Assembly: GCF_965638725.1 (NCBI RefSeq)
Contig: NC_134963.1
Coordinates: 15,342,501-15,406,500 of the forward strand
Reading direction: 5' to 3'
Source: Aptenodytes patagonicus
Lineage: Eukaryota > Chordata > Aves > Sphenisciformes > Spheniscidae
DNA: 64,000 bases
Shown in pieces: positions 47,786 through 60,700 of the stretch. The stretch's first letter is position 1. The number at the start of each line of letters is the position of its first letter. The notes under the pieces were generated by a model that did no database searches, was not told where the DNA came from, and saw nothing but the letters and a program-made list of their open reading frames with translations. A program made the position numbers and the translations under genes.

Positions 47786-48113
47786 ACGCCACAGCCCCCC
47801 CCCCCCCCCCGCCAGCACCTGCTGGGGCGCAGGCGGCCGGGTGCCCGCAGGCAGGGTGGCACGGGGTGCTGGGGGGGAACGGGGGCACCCCCGGGGGTGC
47901 CGTGCCAGCCGGGGCCGTCCCCGCCGTGTACCCGCGTCCCCACCCGTGGCCTCATGGGACAACACGGCCGGCAGCGTGGTGGGGGAACGTCACGGACGGT
48001 GCCGCACGTGATGCGACATCCGTCACGCTCACGCCGTGACATCGCGCGGGCAGCGTGTTAACGCCAGGCACGGCGTGGGATCCCACGCAACGCTGGGCTT
48101 GGCCTGCAAGCGT

Positions 48114-48325
48114 CACCTGCTGGCACGTGAGGTGTGACGCCTGGCGGCGTCATGCGCAGCCCGTGGTGTCACTTGCTGGAGCGTGATGTCAGGCGACGGT
48201 ATTACACCGTGGCACACCGCGTGCTGTCGGGCACTGACGGCACGTGCAGCGCCACTTGCTGGTGCGTGACGTCAGGAGCGACCCCGCCCACGGCCCGGCG
48301 GCGCCGCTCGCTGCCGCGTGACGCC
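48114..48325 (+). promoter_or_regulatory. Four-copy CRE-like element cluster upstream of EWSR1
   Basis: Related copies of CACTTGCTGGNGCGTGANGTC begin at about 48114, 48170, 48253 and 48305. The third contains a perfect TGACGTCA (48267-48274), the consensus for CREB/ATF factors. The others carry TGACGC, TGATGTCA and TGACGC variants, with ATGACATCA just after the last. The cluster ends about 380 bases before the EWSR1 ATG. Confidence 0.7.
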
Positions 48326-48638
48326 CGGCGATGACATCACGCCGTCGTAGCTCCGCCCCCCCGCTCCGCCTACCGGCCCGAACGGCTCTTGCGCGACGGT
48401 CCCTAACAGCCGTGGGCCGTACCATCCCGCGGCCCGGCGGGGGGGAGCGCCCGGCGCCGCGGGAGACCCGCTCTCCCGAGCGGCGGCCGCCGCGGCGCGG
48501 GGCGGTCCCGGTTCTTCGCGGAGGTCGGGGACCGCCGGGAGGGAGGCGGGCCGGGGCGAGGCGAGCCCTCGGCGCGCGGCCGCCCGCGGCCCCCCCCCCC
48601 CCCGCCGCCGCCGTGGTACGGCCCGCCGGGGCCGAGCG

Positions 48639-48648
48639 GCGCATGCGC
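48639..48648 (+). promoter_or_regulatory. NRF1 site in the EWSR1 CpG-island promoter
   Basis: GCGCATGCGC, a perfect match to the NRF1 palindrome, sits 58 bases before the start codon in a CpG island spanning about 48250-49110. TATA-less CpG-island promoters of housekeeping genes commonly carry such a site near the transcription start. Confidence 0.7.
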
Positions 48649-48705
48649 AGTGCGGGGCGGCGGCGGCGGCCGGACGTTGTGAGCGCGGAGGAGGAAGGCG
48701 AGAAA

Positions 48706-51700
48706 ATGGCGTCGACGGGTGAGTGGGGCTGGGGGGGGGGGGGGGGGGAGTTGGGCCGGCCCGGGGCCTCCCCGGGGGCCGCCTCGGCGGGTGCGGCTGA
48801 AGCCGGACCGACCTCCTGCACCGGCGTCCGTCAGGACGGGCTGAGCCTGGGGTTGGGGCCACCGGCGGCGCCCCGGGGCCGGCCGGGCTGAGGGGAGGGG
48901 AGCGCCTCGGGGCCGGGCCGCGGCCCTGTCACGGCGGGGCGAGGCGAGGCGCCGGGCCCGGGCCACCCCGCGCTGCGGTGGCGGGCTTCCTCCCGGCCGG
49001 GCTGCGGGCTTCGTGGCCGTCCTGGCCCCCACCCAGCCCGTCTTCCCCCCGCCCCCCCCCGGCGCCGCTGTCCCCGCGGTGGCCGGGACCCTCCGGTGCC
49101 TCCCTGGGGTTGCAGTGCCCAGATTACCTCTCCGAGATAGTTGTTAAAGGGTTGTTTACAGCAGTGGACCCTCGGTGCTCCGGCCCCAGAAGATTCTTTG
49201 AGTTACGCTCTTTCAGGAGATCACTGTCCTTACCGAAGGCTTCCTCCGCGCCTTCGGCCTTTCCCGTGGCTGTTCAGGACGGTTTCTGGTGCAAACGTAA
49301 TTTCTTTGAATAAAACCAGTGAAGCATCATAGAAGGGAACGTGCTTTTATACGAGGGCTCCAACAGGATGCGAATAGGTCGAAACTGAGACCCGCCGACC
49401 CCGGCAACATCAGCTTTAAAGTAGCCTTAAAGCCCAACAGCCGAAGGTCGCACCTCTCCGCGGCAGAAAACGCCACAGGCCACGGACTGTGAGGGAATAT
49501 GACTAATATCACCTTGGAGAGGTTTGGAAAAAAAAAAAACTGCTAAAGAAACACGTGCCAATGGAATTGTCAAAATGGGGTTTAAAAAGACAGCTGTCTT
49601 TCCGCTTAATACATGGAAATGTTCTTCTGTGGGAGCTGCTATTTTCGGCTGCACTATTGTGCTCTTGAGCCTCGTGAAATAGAGGGATGAACATTAATTT
49701 CCCACTGGAAATAAAGGCTCAGAGATGGTTTTAACTAAATGAACCATAATATTTTTTTTTAATGTTTTGCGTTGGTCTAAATTCGAGCAACTTAGAAGAG
49801 AGGGATTACCGGAGACAAATTGCAAATTCAACACCTGGATTTAAATCCTACAAAGGGGAAGATGTCATGTCTGGGTAGGACTGGGGGAAGGCTGTAAGAA
49901 GGGATGTGTGATGGGTGTTTAGTCGAAGACTGTGTGTGTAGCTCAAGGCTCCGGCAGCTCTCCGGGAGGGCGGTAGGCTGCTGGGGGTCTACCAGCAAGG
50001 GGTGAAGGTTGGGGAGGTCCGTGCTCAGCAGCCTGGCCGTTTTTTTTAACAGCCTGGAGTACTGTGGTAACCCAGCGGGGTGCAGAAAATGAGAATTAAA
50101 TGAGGAATGTGGAGGTTTCGGTGGCTGGAGGGTGAACAGGCTTGGAAAAGAGGAGGCAGAGGTGGAGGAGGGTGTACGGCGAGATGGGGGGGAGGATGGA
50201 GGGGTGCTGGTACAAGGAGGCGGTGGGAGAGGGAAGATGGATGAGGGGGAACGGGCGTTTTTAACACTCGGGAATTAGCAGAGTTTAGAGCCACGTGTAG
50301 ACGCAAAAAAAAAAAAAAAAGAGCAGTGACCCTGACTTTAACAAGCTAGATTTTTCAACATTAAACATGACAGCCTGTAAGGAAAGCAGGAGCGGTGCCA
50401 GAGTAGTTTAACAACTTGTGCGGTGCGTCGCAGGAGCGTGGAAGCCTTTGGATAGCAGTTCAGCGTCTTTTTATTGTGTGTGGTATTTCGATCATCTTCC
50501 TTGTGTACTCGGATCGATTCCTGCGCTCTGATGCAAGGTTGAAGTAATTAATCTCTGTCAAAAATCGCTACCAGAGCCACGGCACCTCCTTTCCTTGACC
50601 ATCAACACGCGCCCCAGGGTCTGAGCTCCGGCATCAGCGGAGGGAAGTGAAAAGGAGGAAAAGCCGTAAGCTCACATAGAGGGGTTAGGAGGAGGAGAGG
50701 AAAGCTTTATTAGGGATGAATCCGCAGCCTCAAGAAACAGGAGGTTCTGGTGTATGAAAAGAGTATTTTCAAAATGATTCCTGGTGCTCCCATCACCTTC
50801 AGTTGCGAACAGCGTGATAAAGGCATTAAAACGGTCCTTACAACCTAGGGATAACCGAAAGCTGTAGGAAGTCGTCAGCTGGCTTCTTCAAATTCATAAT
50901 CTTCGGTTTTCTAACTCGGCTCAGCATACCCCGAGGTGCGATCGCGATAGAAACGCCGAAGCCTCTTCCCGCACAGTCTGGCTCTGCCTGAGCAAAGCTC
51001 TACTAACGTCCAGCTTCTGCCTCCAGCTCAGGCAGTTGCGAGCCAGGTCTGGACTCATTCCTGATCTCTGTCCTCGGGACTTTTGTGGTGCCGGGAGAGC
51101 TGGAATCTGGCTGGCAAGGTCTGGTCTGAGTGATGAATTCATCGTTCGCTCTGGAAGTTTGGATGGGAACTGGAGTTGCTTGGTGACTTTGAGGGAAAGC
51201 GTACATTTAGGAGCTGTAATCATTTCAAATATAGCCTCGTAATTGCCATGTGGACACATTTTTCATTCCTGCCAGCAGACCAGTTCAGCGTAGACTTTTC
51301 TGCTTGGATTTTCAGGATTTCAGTTCTCGTCTAAATCAGGGTATTGGTGTGGATCAGGGCTTTGAGGAAGGAATTACTGCTAGCTGCCCGTCTCGAACTC
51401 TCCTAGGGGACAAGTGTTAGAACTTCCCAGCCGTTTGTTTGTGTCCTTGGAAGTTAAATAGAGTGAAGTGTGGTGGTTTCTCCAGACCCAAAAGCTTGCA
51501 ACCTGGCCCTTTGAAACCAGGGCGGGGGGGTTTGTAAGTGTCAGCCCCAGTGTTTCTTTTGTTCCAAAACAAAACACCCTCCTGCCAGCCCCCTTGGGTG
51601 TCATCCAAGGTGGCAGTTAAATTAAAGTAGGGTCATCTGAGATCAAAGTTGCTGCTGCCAACAGCAGTAACAATGAAGGGAAGAGAGGTTTTGTTTCCTT

Positions 51701-54700
51701 CAAAAAAGACTGAAAAAGTGCATTTACCTTACGCTCTTTTGAACCTGGGTTTCCAGCGGTTTATAGCAGTTCTTTCAAGCTGCAGGAGGAAATTCCAGCT
51801 GCTGTGCTCTTACGCTGTTAATTTTGTTAAGCCTTTGTCAACCTTTTTTTCCTTTTTTTTTTTTTTTTCTTCTTTTCTTGCAGATTATAGTACCTATAGC
51901 CAAGCTGCAGCTCAGCAGGGGTAAGTAGCATTATGGTCTTATCCTCTCTGTTTTAAAAAGATGTAATATAAGTATATAATAATTGTGGTTTAGTCTTAAC
52001 TCAAGTACGTTTGTAAATCCTGTGGTTTTCCTTTAGCTTTTAGATTTTGTATTGCCATAGTATTTCAGCAGAAATCATTTGGATATGTGAAAACTGTCTT
52101 GTGATACGTGTTTTGCGCAAGTCAGAAATACGGCGATGCGTTATAAACGTCTTTAAATTCATTTTACAGCTACAGCGCGTATGCACCTCAGCCAGCTCAA
52201 GGATACGCACAGACCACCCAGGTAAAACATGGGACGGGTTTATAGTTGCTGCTGAATCACGTGTCTTCCAGCAAACTACACGGGGCTCTGCCAGCCACGA
52301 AAAACGCTGAGCGGCAACGTCAAAATCTGTCATTAGAAGTTGTCTTGTAGCTTCCCCCACAGCCCAAACTGCTTTCTTAAAGTGAAAACAACCTAAACGT
52401 CAAGGAGCCTCAACAGTCCCCTTCTTTGTTAATACATCCGAGCCTAAGGTGGCTGTTGTCGAGAGGGTTATAAAAGCCTGATTCGCGGTGTACGTTTGAC
52501 ACCACCGTGTTGGTGGGTGTTTTACTCAGCGGTGTAGGAGAGAAAAACCTAAAAAAAATAGAAAGGGGGAGGAAATTGCCGTTTGTGAGATTGCAGCAGT
52601 TGGTCAAAGTAGGAGGAGGGAATAGACGCTTTTTTTCATGGAGGTATTGTTGCTAAAGCTATTAATACGCTCAGTTGGCTAGACTGCAAAATGACGATGA
52701 TCTTTAAGAGATTAATTAAACAATGCTTATTTTTAATCCTTAGAATACAGGTTACTAAAAACATTTGTATACACACTCCAAGTATGTTTTCAAAGGTAAA
52801 CTTTTGTCCTCAAAAAGAAGTGTAGGTTGATTTTACCCCGCCTCTCCAGAGAGGTTTTTGAAGGGAGAATCCTGCCGCCCAAGAGTGTGTCTGTGTTACG
52901 GAGATAAAAACCACCACATTGTCATGTTGGAGCGTTAGTGAGCAGCTTTAAATCAGTTAATTCTGGTTGTGAAACAGCTTGGCTTTGGTGCTGCAGGGCT
53001 GAGCAGGAGCTACCTTCCTGTGCCTGCGCAGGCTACCTGTGCCGCGCTGCCTGCTGCTGCCTGCGCTAGCCAGTCCAAAGCAGGTGAGGCTGCGTGAATA
53101 CTGCACTCGCTTGTTCCTGCGGCAGGGTAAGAAGGCCCCTTTTGTGAAAAATACCGGTGTTAGAGGAGGAGCACAGGTTCAGTCTTGGCATTTGGGTCGG
53201 CTTAAATGAAGGTGAGGGTAACTTTTATTTTGAATAAGTATTTTGAGACCGAACAACTGCAAGAACTGCTACCAAATGTGCAGGTTACGCGGAAGGACAA
53301 GTGTAAGCAGACTGGCAAGAGTAAGAACAGAAGGCCTCAGCAACATCCTCTAGTGCGCGACTAAAACAATTAACCAACTAAACTCAGCTGCAGGCAAATA
53401 GCCATGGGAGGTTTGCAGCGTTTCCTGCCTCTCGATGTAGTGAGCTTCCGCAGACGGTGACATGTTCAGTCTGGTCAAGGCTTTTCTACTCTTGGTTAAG
53501 ATCTGGGGCTTGAGTTCAGGGAGGCTGGCTCACGAGTAACACAGGCGTAGATCCCAAAAGGCACTTAAGTTCCAGGCTCCCACAGGAGTCGGTAAATCCC
53601 TTTGAGAATCTGGACGTTAAGGCTGTCTTCGTGTCGCTTCTTGAGCTGTAGCTAGAGTTTTATCCTAACCCAAACTGCTGGCCGCACAAAGCTGTTGGAA
53701 GTTGGCTGGTGCCTGAAGTTGGAGCCGGCTGGTCGGTGGCGCGGGGCTGAGGTAGCTGTTCAGCTGGTAAAGCTGCAGCACCAGCAGCTCTGCGCTAATC
53801 CAGCCACGCTGCGCTGCCGGTCGGATCGCCACGGCTGAGGAGTTGCTTTGCGGTGCTGTCTTCAGGATTGAGCCAGACGATGGGCAGAAGTGGTCCTTTA
53901 GTGATAGTCTAGACTTGAAAATGAGCTCCGGGGAAGGTGCGAGTTGAGAGCTGATCTCTCGCGGAGTGCAAAGGCACCAGGACGGCGGTAGCTGTAACCG
54001 GGATGGTTTGGTGATGGCAAGCCCTTGGATGCTCCTGCTGATCCCGTCCTTGGGTGCCTACGTAAACTCCTATTTTTCAAACTGTTGGCCAGTGGACATA
54101 AAGAATATTCAGAACAACTTCACTAAAACCTTAAATAGGTTTCTTCTAGTGAACACTAAAGCAGTTTTACGCTGAAGTAACTGACTTGTTTTACTTCGTG
54201 CAGTTCTGCCCTCTGAGTAGTCCCACTCCCCGTGTTTCAGGTGAGCGCTCGGGAGGTACCTGTGAGTGTTGATGGGTGCCCAGGCAATTATGAGGAGCTG
54301 GATGCTTTCATGTGTTGCTTTACCTAGAGCAGAGGTGTGTTGTGAAAACGTAAGAGGCTGCCCCTCCGGTCCTGGCATTGAAAAACTGCGTTTGTAACTT
54401 CATTACAGATCTGAACGGAAATTTGCAGTAGCACCCAAACTTTCACAGTAGCCTTGGCTTGACTCTGATTGCTTTCAGTACATCAGGTAACACAGATCCC
54501 CCAGTCTGTGTACATCACTGAAACAGTCTGTGTGTGTCTCTGCAACGCCTGTGAGTCGCTTCTGTTCATGAATTAAATTTGTATCATTTTTGGAGCAGAC
54601 ATATGGGCAACAGAGTTACGGAACCTACGGACAACCCACCGACGTCAGCTACACGCAGCCCCAGACGACTGCGACGTACGGGCAGACTGCGTATGCGACG

Positions 54701-57700
54701 TCCTACGGGCAGCCTCCTACCGGTAAGAGCCCCCGTGCCTGCAAGGCTTGACTTATCCTGGGGAGAGAGTTGAGCTCAAGTCTGCGTCGGGGAACTCCGG
54801 CCCAAACCATACTGAATTCCTCTGGGCGGCTCTGATGTGGAAAGGGCTTCCTTCCTCAAGAGCCTGCCTTGAGCGAAGGGCAGCTTAAAACGATGCGAAG
54901 ACGCGGGTGGGCTGAGAAGGAGTAAGTAAACGTGCCCGTTTAATTTTTCAGGGAACGTTTTGGGTGCTGGGTCATGCTGTGGAACTAAGCGTGGCTGCAG
55001 AGTGGACTGTGCCTAGAGCAAAGCAAACGCGAGCTGCGCGGCAGCGCTCCCTGGGAGCGTGTGCTCTGGCTGCTCTTGAGAACCCGTGTCCTCAGCACTT
55101 CGGTTGCCTGAAAATCGGATCGGGGAAGTGATGTACGCCTGTTCTGATAGTGTACCCTCTACTTTTTGTCTTGTGCTTCCCACAGTAGAAGGGACCAGTA
55201 CAGGTTTGACTATCCTGCTCACTCTTGCATGGAAAAATGCTGTCTCATCCTGTCTAAACTTGTGGTGTTAACCCTTTAGGTGTCACTTGGTTTTAGCGCT
55301 AAAAACGTCCAGCATCAGAGCGCGCGCGCACGATGACAGGGAGAGTTTGCTAGGCTGCAGTGCTGTTTGCCATCTCCACCTCTCTGTAAAGTCTCCGAGT
55401 GGCGTACTTTATGGATAAAACTTCCTGAGCGCTAATGACAGCCGTGCCGAGGCGTTTCGGGTGAATCTAACCCCATTGTCCTACCGTTTCCTAAAGGGTA
55501 AACAGCCTGGTTAGACACGTCCAGACGTCCTGACCGCCACCTTTGCATGTTCCATGTTGCCTTTGGATTTCCAGTGCAGATGCATACGTCGCGTGTTCAT
55601 TAACGCGCTGTGAACTATTCCAACGTGTGCTCTTTAAACTGGAGTTCTGTACGTACGAGTGTCTTCGTGTCTGGAAGAAACTATTGAGACGTCGTTCAGT
55701 TCTGGTATATTTGGACTGAATATTCAGGAGACTTTGAAAAAGAAAGCAAATTTTCCTCCAAGTAGTGCCTTGGGTACCGTTTTCTGCAGATTCATCCTTT
55801 GCTATGAGAGACATTGTAAAAATCTGTTAGAGTGGGAGCTTTCTTAAATAATTCCCAAAGCAAGGGAATACCGGGACAGACAGGTGATGGGGTCTCTGGC
55901 CACAAAAGCCATCGAGGAATGCTTCATAAGGAAGAGGGGAGGGAAAATGTTAACCTATAGTCTATCCAGTTGTACGGCACTGAAAATATTTAACATCTTT
56001 ACATGGATAAGGAAAATTTCTGCCTGGCAGTTAGCGCATGTCCTGCAGAATGAGAGCCAGTACCCTTTAGCCAGTGTCGCTGCGGCTTATCTACAGGGTT
56101 TTTTTTCCTTTCATTTAAAAGTATATGGACAGAAATTGGCAGCAAAAAGGATTTGCGGAGTTCCAAAATCCCTTTCTTAGAAATATTTGAGTCCCTTAAT
56201 CCTTACTATGGACTCCAGTCCTGCAGGGGTCACAGGAAGCTGCGCTGTTTATGTTTTTGCTTGTCCCTTAGGAGTATATTTGCTGGAGGAATAATAATAA
56301 TTAGTCACCTTTTCTGCACAGCTGCTTTTTTTTAGGCAAAAAGCTTCATTTTCTTTTCATCCAAAAAAAAAGAAGAAAACTCAGGAAGTGGTCAAATGAA
56401 AGATCATATCGGGCCTTCAAGAAGTACGATTTGCCCCAATCCGCGTGGCGTTGGTCTGTGGCAGAACTGTTGATGTTATTCTCCAGGCAGAGTGCCAGGT
56501 TGTATTTATTCTTCCTACACCTGCCTCTCCTTGAGGAGCCAGAGCTGTGCAAATGAGACTGATCGTGCTTAAAGCCTGTCTCCCTCTCTCGGTCTCTGCC
56601 TTTCATACTAAATAAAGCCTGGGGTGTTGCCTGGGGCGTACATCTTTATGCCCTAAGAGACGTGCAATTTTTACGGTTGAATCTCAATTTATTTTTCCTA
56701 GGCATCGCCTTTTTTGTAGCAGAGGGATGCCTGCAATTACCTAAAAGCGAAGTGCCTTTTTTTGTCTTAACAGCCTGTTTTTCGGGTAAGATGCCATTGT
56801 GGTCAGGGAAATTCAAATCCTGTGCGGATACACCCTCTCGGGACTCCGCAGGAACGGCAGAGACGGTTCCTCTGCATCGCCTCGGAGCCTCAGATGAGGG
56901 CTGTTGTAGCCTGCCCGGGGACCTTTCCGTCCCAAGCACTCTGCCGTCCAGCCTTGCGCTGGCTCCTGGGCCGCCCGCGGCGTGAGTTACTGCCCAGGTT
57001 GTGCTGCTTCCCTCCCCGGGGCTGTAGGAAAAGGCGTCTTGGGAGTCGCCCTGTCGCTTTGTTACGGAGAAGAGGGGTTCGGGAGCCTGCGGGCTCCTCT
57101 GCAGCTCCCTGGATGCCAGCTGGGTTAGGGGATTAATCGCCACCGTCAGATCTGTGGTCGTGGTTTGTTCTTTAATCGCTGCGGCGTATAGGCATGAATT
57201 GCGAGAGCAAATCAAGAGCTGCATCTGTTAGGGTTATCGGCTTTCTAACAATGTTGTTTGGGGGCAAAGGCATCATTTCAGACGTTCAAGTATGAATCTC
57301 CTTTAAGTAGCTAAGTGGGAATTACTCTCTAAGGACAGCCAGCCCCCACTTCTCTTTTTACCTGTGAAATTTAGTGTTATGTATATTTTAAGTTTCTAAC
57401 GTGTTTAGAATTTGAAAGGAGCGCACCCGTAGCTGTCTTGGCTACCGCAATAATCTGTGGTACCAAAATAGAGCAGAGAGAGGGTAGCCTGTGCGTCCCC
57501 TTCTCCAGACCCTCGCTGGTAGAAGCTACCAGCATGCCAAAGAGGAGTCGGCTCTCTTTGGGCACGCAGACCCCATGGGTAGCTTTTAATACTGTTTGCA
57601 GCAGGGAGAAGCCTTCAAAAACTGCTGCTTGCTGACGTGAAGCCTGCTTATTTCGGAATAAATCTCTTTGAATCCAGTATTTTCAGCTGGTGTTCTCTGA

Positions 57701-60700
57701 GGACCAAATCCTGCAAGCTTCCCCTCCGCCTGAAGAATTCCTAGACTTCAATAAGGGTTTTGTTTGCAGGCTTGGATACTTTGAGAGGAAACTGAGCCAC
57801 GTAACTGGACTTCTTAAGCAGATGAGCAAAGTTCTTCTGTTACCTTTTTCTTACAGTAGCTGTTCCGCAGACTCGCCGTTTATCTTACTAACTGGTGGGG
57901 GGAGGAGAGAGAAGTGATGTAATGCAAATGCCCCCCTCAAAAATACGGCTCTTGAGGATTTTCAGAGTATCTAAACTAAGTTGTTGAAATGAAAATTTAG
58001 AGCAGTGGGATGTTAAATCACTGCCTTTTCTTTCTTTGGTACAAACCCTTCCAGCTGAGCACACTTGCACAAGGGAAATGCTCCTTCCAGAGCTGAAGCG
58101 TTAAAATTCAGGATTTTTTTTTCCCTCCCTTTTATTCTGTTGACTGTGCAGAGCCAGGTGTTAGCAGACCTGCTCGCTTGCTTGATTGGAGGGGTCAGTG
58201 CTGCCAGTAAGAGTACCGAGAAAGGCGGCCCAGATGTGGGAGGACCAGCCTGTGGCTCCGAGTCTGACGCGAACAGCCGAGGGCAAGGCTGTGGCCTTAC
58301 TGCAGACTGTACTTACGCAAACAGCAGGCTTTTTTAGTAAGTGGTCAGGCTTCGGCCAGTTCAAATAAGGATTCCTTTAACTTCTGGTGTCGGTGCTCTC
58401 TGTGGAAAAGCTGTGGTGGCTGACATTTAAGTGTTTGGACTGTATAAATTTGTCCGAGGCTCTAAAAATCATGCTCATTTTATCCTGTTCGACATCGTCC
58501 CATTCACCCCGCTCAGCAACGCTCAGAACAGGACTTTGCTTTTCAGACAACTTCCCAGCGAAAAGGAATAATGACGATGAAAACGGATTTGCTAGTGATC
58601 GGCGCGAGCCGTTTCCTGGTGGGAGACAAGCTTACTGTCTCGCTTTCGTGTTTCCAGGTTGGCAGCCCTGCGATGTGGGAGCCAGCCTGTGGCGTTCAGC
58701 AGGAGGGCGGTAGCGTGATGAGCGCTGGGGGGGCCCAGGGCAGGAGGAATGAGGCTTGGTGGGAGCGGGCAGGGGCTTTTTAGGCTGGCCGTTGCAGGTG
58801 ACAAGAGTGGACAGGCTTGTGTCCCCTTCATCGGGATCCTGAGGCTAACCAGAAAACTCAAGAGCGTCACTCGGGACAGAAAGCTGAAGTTTGGGGTTTT
58901 TTAACTACTGTGCTGTGCCAACTTCCTCCTCTCGCTTCTCTTCCTCTTTACTCACTGATTCAGAGAGCCACTGGGAAGGGTCCTGATTTTGTAGCAGGGA
59001 CGACGAGATGTGGAAGTACTGCGGTGCTTCGGGAGGGCACGCTCTATTCTGCTGAAAGTATATTTGTTTTGCAAATTAGAGAATTGAAATAAAAAACTAC
59101 AGCACAATGTGCGTAAAATGCTGTATAATTAGAAGGAAGAGTATGTCACAAGTGTCCTATGCTTATTAAAAATAAGAAGCGATGGAGAAGCTGTTACCTT
59201 AATTGATGCAATTAAGATCACATCAATAAGACTGAGACCAGTTGGCTGCTCTTTGGCAATCGATGTTTTATATTTTTAGTAAGTCAGCTTTTGCTAACAA
59301 AATTTTTAATTGGTCTTTTTTTCATGTAAGTCTCCGTTTCACAATTTGAAAAACTGCTCACAAGGTTCGTAACTATAAAAAGCCACCGTGTTAATGCCGG
59401 GTTTATAGTTCATCTTTGTGACAAGCCAAATGGTCGGCTAAATTATACAGCGGCGGCTGCTGGAAGCACTAATTTAAATGGAGCTGTTTTGGGATCTTGG
59501 ATGTTCTTGTAAAATTGTTCAGAAATAAATGTATGATCTCTAAGCTTTTTACCTAAAAGAAACTGAAATTCTGAGAAGAGCGAAGGTACATAAAACATCA
59601 GGAGCTACCTTATGTGTCTTTTTTGACCTTTCTCTTCAGTTAAAGCAAATGTAAAGTGCTTTTCTTTTGTTTGCAGAATTACTGATTTAAAATAAGACTT
59701 CATAAATGGCTCAAAAAGACTTGTCAAGTCAGCCTGGTGCCATTTTGTGCTTTCATTTTTCAAAAAAGCTGAAAGGATGGGACCGTACTTCTTAAATCGA
59801 TTGGATTTCTTTTCCTTTAGGGCTAACGGGAGCTTTGTTTAGTCTTCCTGTGTTCAGAAGACACTGCATGCCTCAGCTTGCCCTGTGTGCGCTTTGTTAC
59901 ATTAGCTGTGAGCTTCAGTAGCTGTAAACAAACAGCCTTTGGATGCTGATTGAAGGGTGGCTTCCAGAAAGCTCCTCGGAGCGTGGTTTTTGGATGGTGA
60001 GGGTAGAGCTGGGGCTGTAGGCTGAGGCTTCCCAGGGCAGGGGGTTTCTCTGAGGAAGGCGAAGGGGCGGCGTGGGTTAGTTCATCGTTTTGGGGTTATC
60101 TGTGATACTTTTGCAGTGGTAAAATCTGTGCTGTGCCCGGGGCCTGATAAACCGTCAGCAGAAGCGCAGTAGTCTGAAACGTTACGAGTGAAGGTCGCCA
60201 AACTAATCTGATGAGGCTGTCGTCTGTTCTAGGTTATACCACCCCAACTGCCCCCCCAGCCTACAGTCAGCCCGTCCAGGGGTACGGCACAGCCGCCTAC
60301 GATACTAACACCGCTACGGTTACCACCACCCAGGCTTCCTACGCAGCACCGTCCGCTTACGGCACCCAGCCCGCCTACCCAGCCTATGGGCAGCAGCCAG
60401 CAGCGTCCGCTCCCGCAAGGTAACGTCTGGTTCCTCTCTTCCTCCTAAGGCTGTGTTTGCTCTGCTCTTGGGGAGCAACAGCACACCGCCCGCTGAACTG
60501 GGGCCCGCTGGTTTCGCTTACGCCTTTTCTCTGCCTGCTGCGCTTGAGCTTTGCTCTTGCTGCATCCGATCCCAGCGCGTTTCAGGGCTGGGGGAAAGCC
60601 GCGTAGGCAGGTTCTGCTCCGGCAGGGTGAGTCAGCACTGTTACTGGGAGATGAGAGCAACCAAGCAGCAAAAATGGGCTCTTGACTCATGATGCAGAAC

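Noticed and set aside
46825-48042. 405-codon minus-strand open frame in the EMID1-EWSR1 gap, considered as RHBDD3
   Set aside because: Its core (GGCPRGGTVWVGISW and similar) is the 29-bp minisatellite. There are no rhomboid membrane segments or catalytic GxSx motif.
49750-50330. A/T runs in EWSR1 intron 1, including a run of about 16 A at 50307, considered as a retrocopy poly(A) tail
   Set aside because: No gene-like sequence precedes the run and no target-site duplication was seen.
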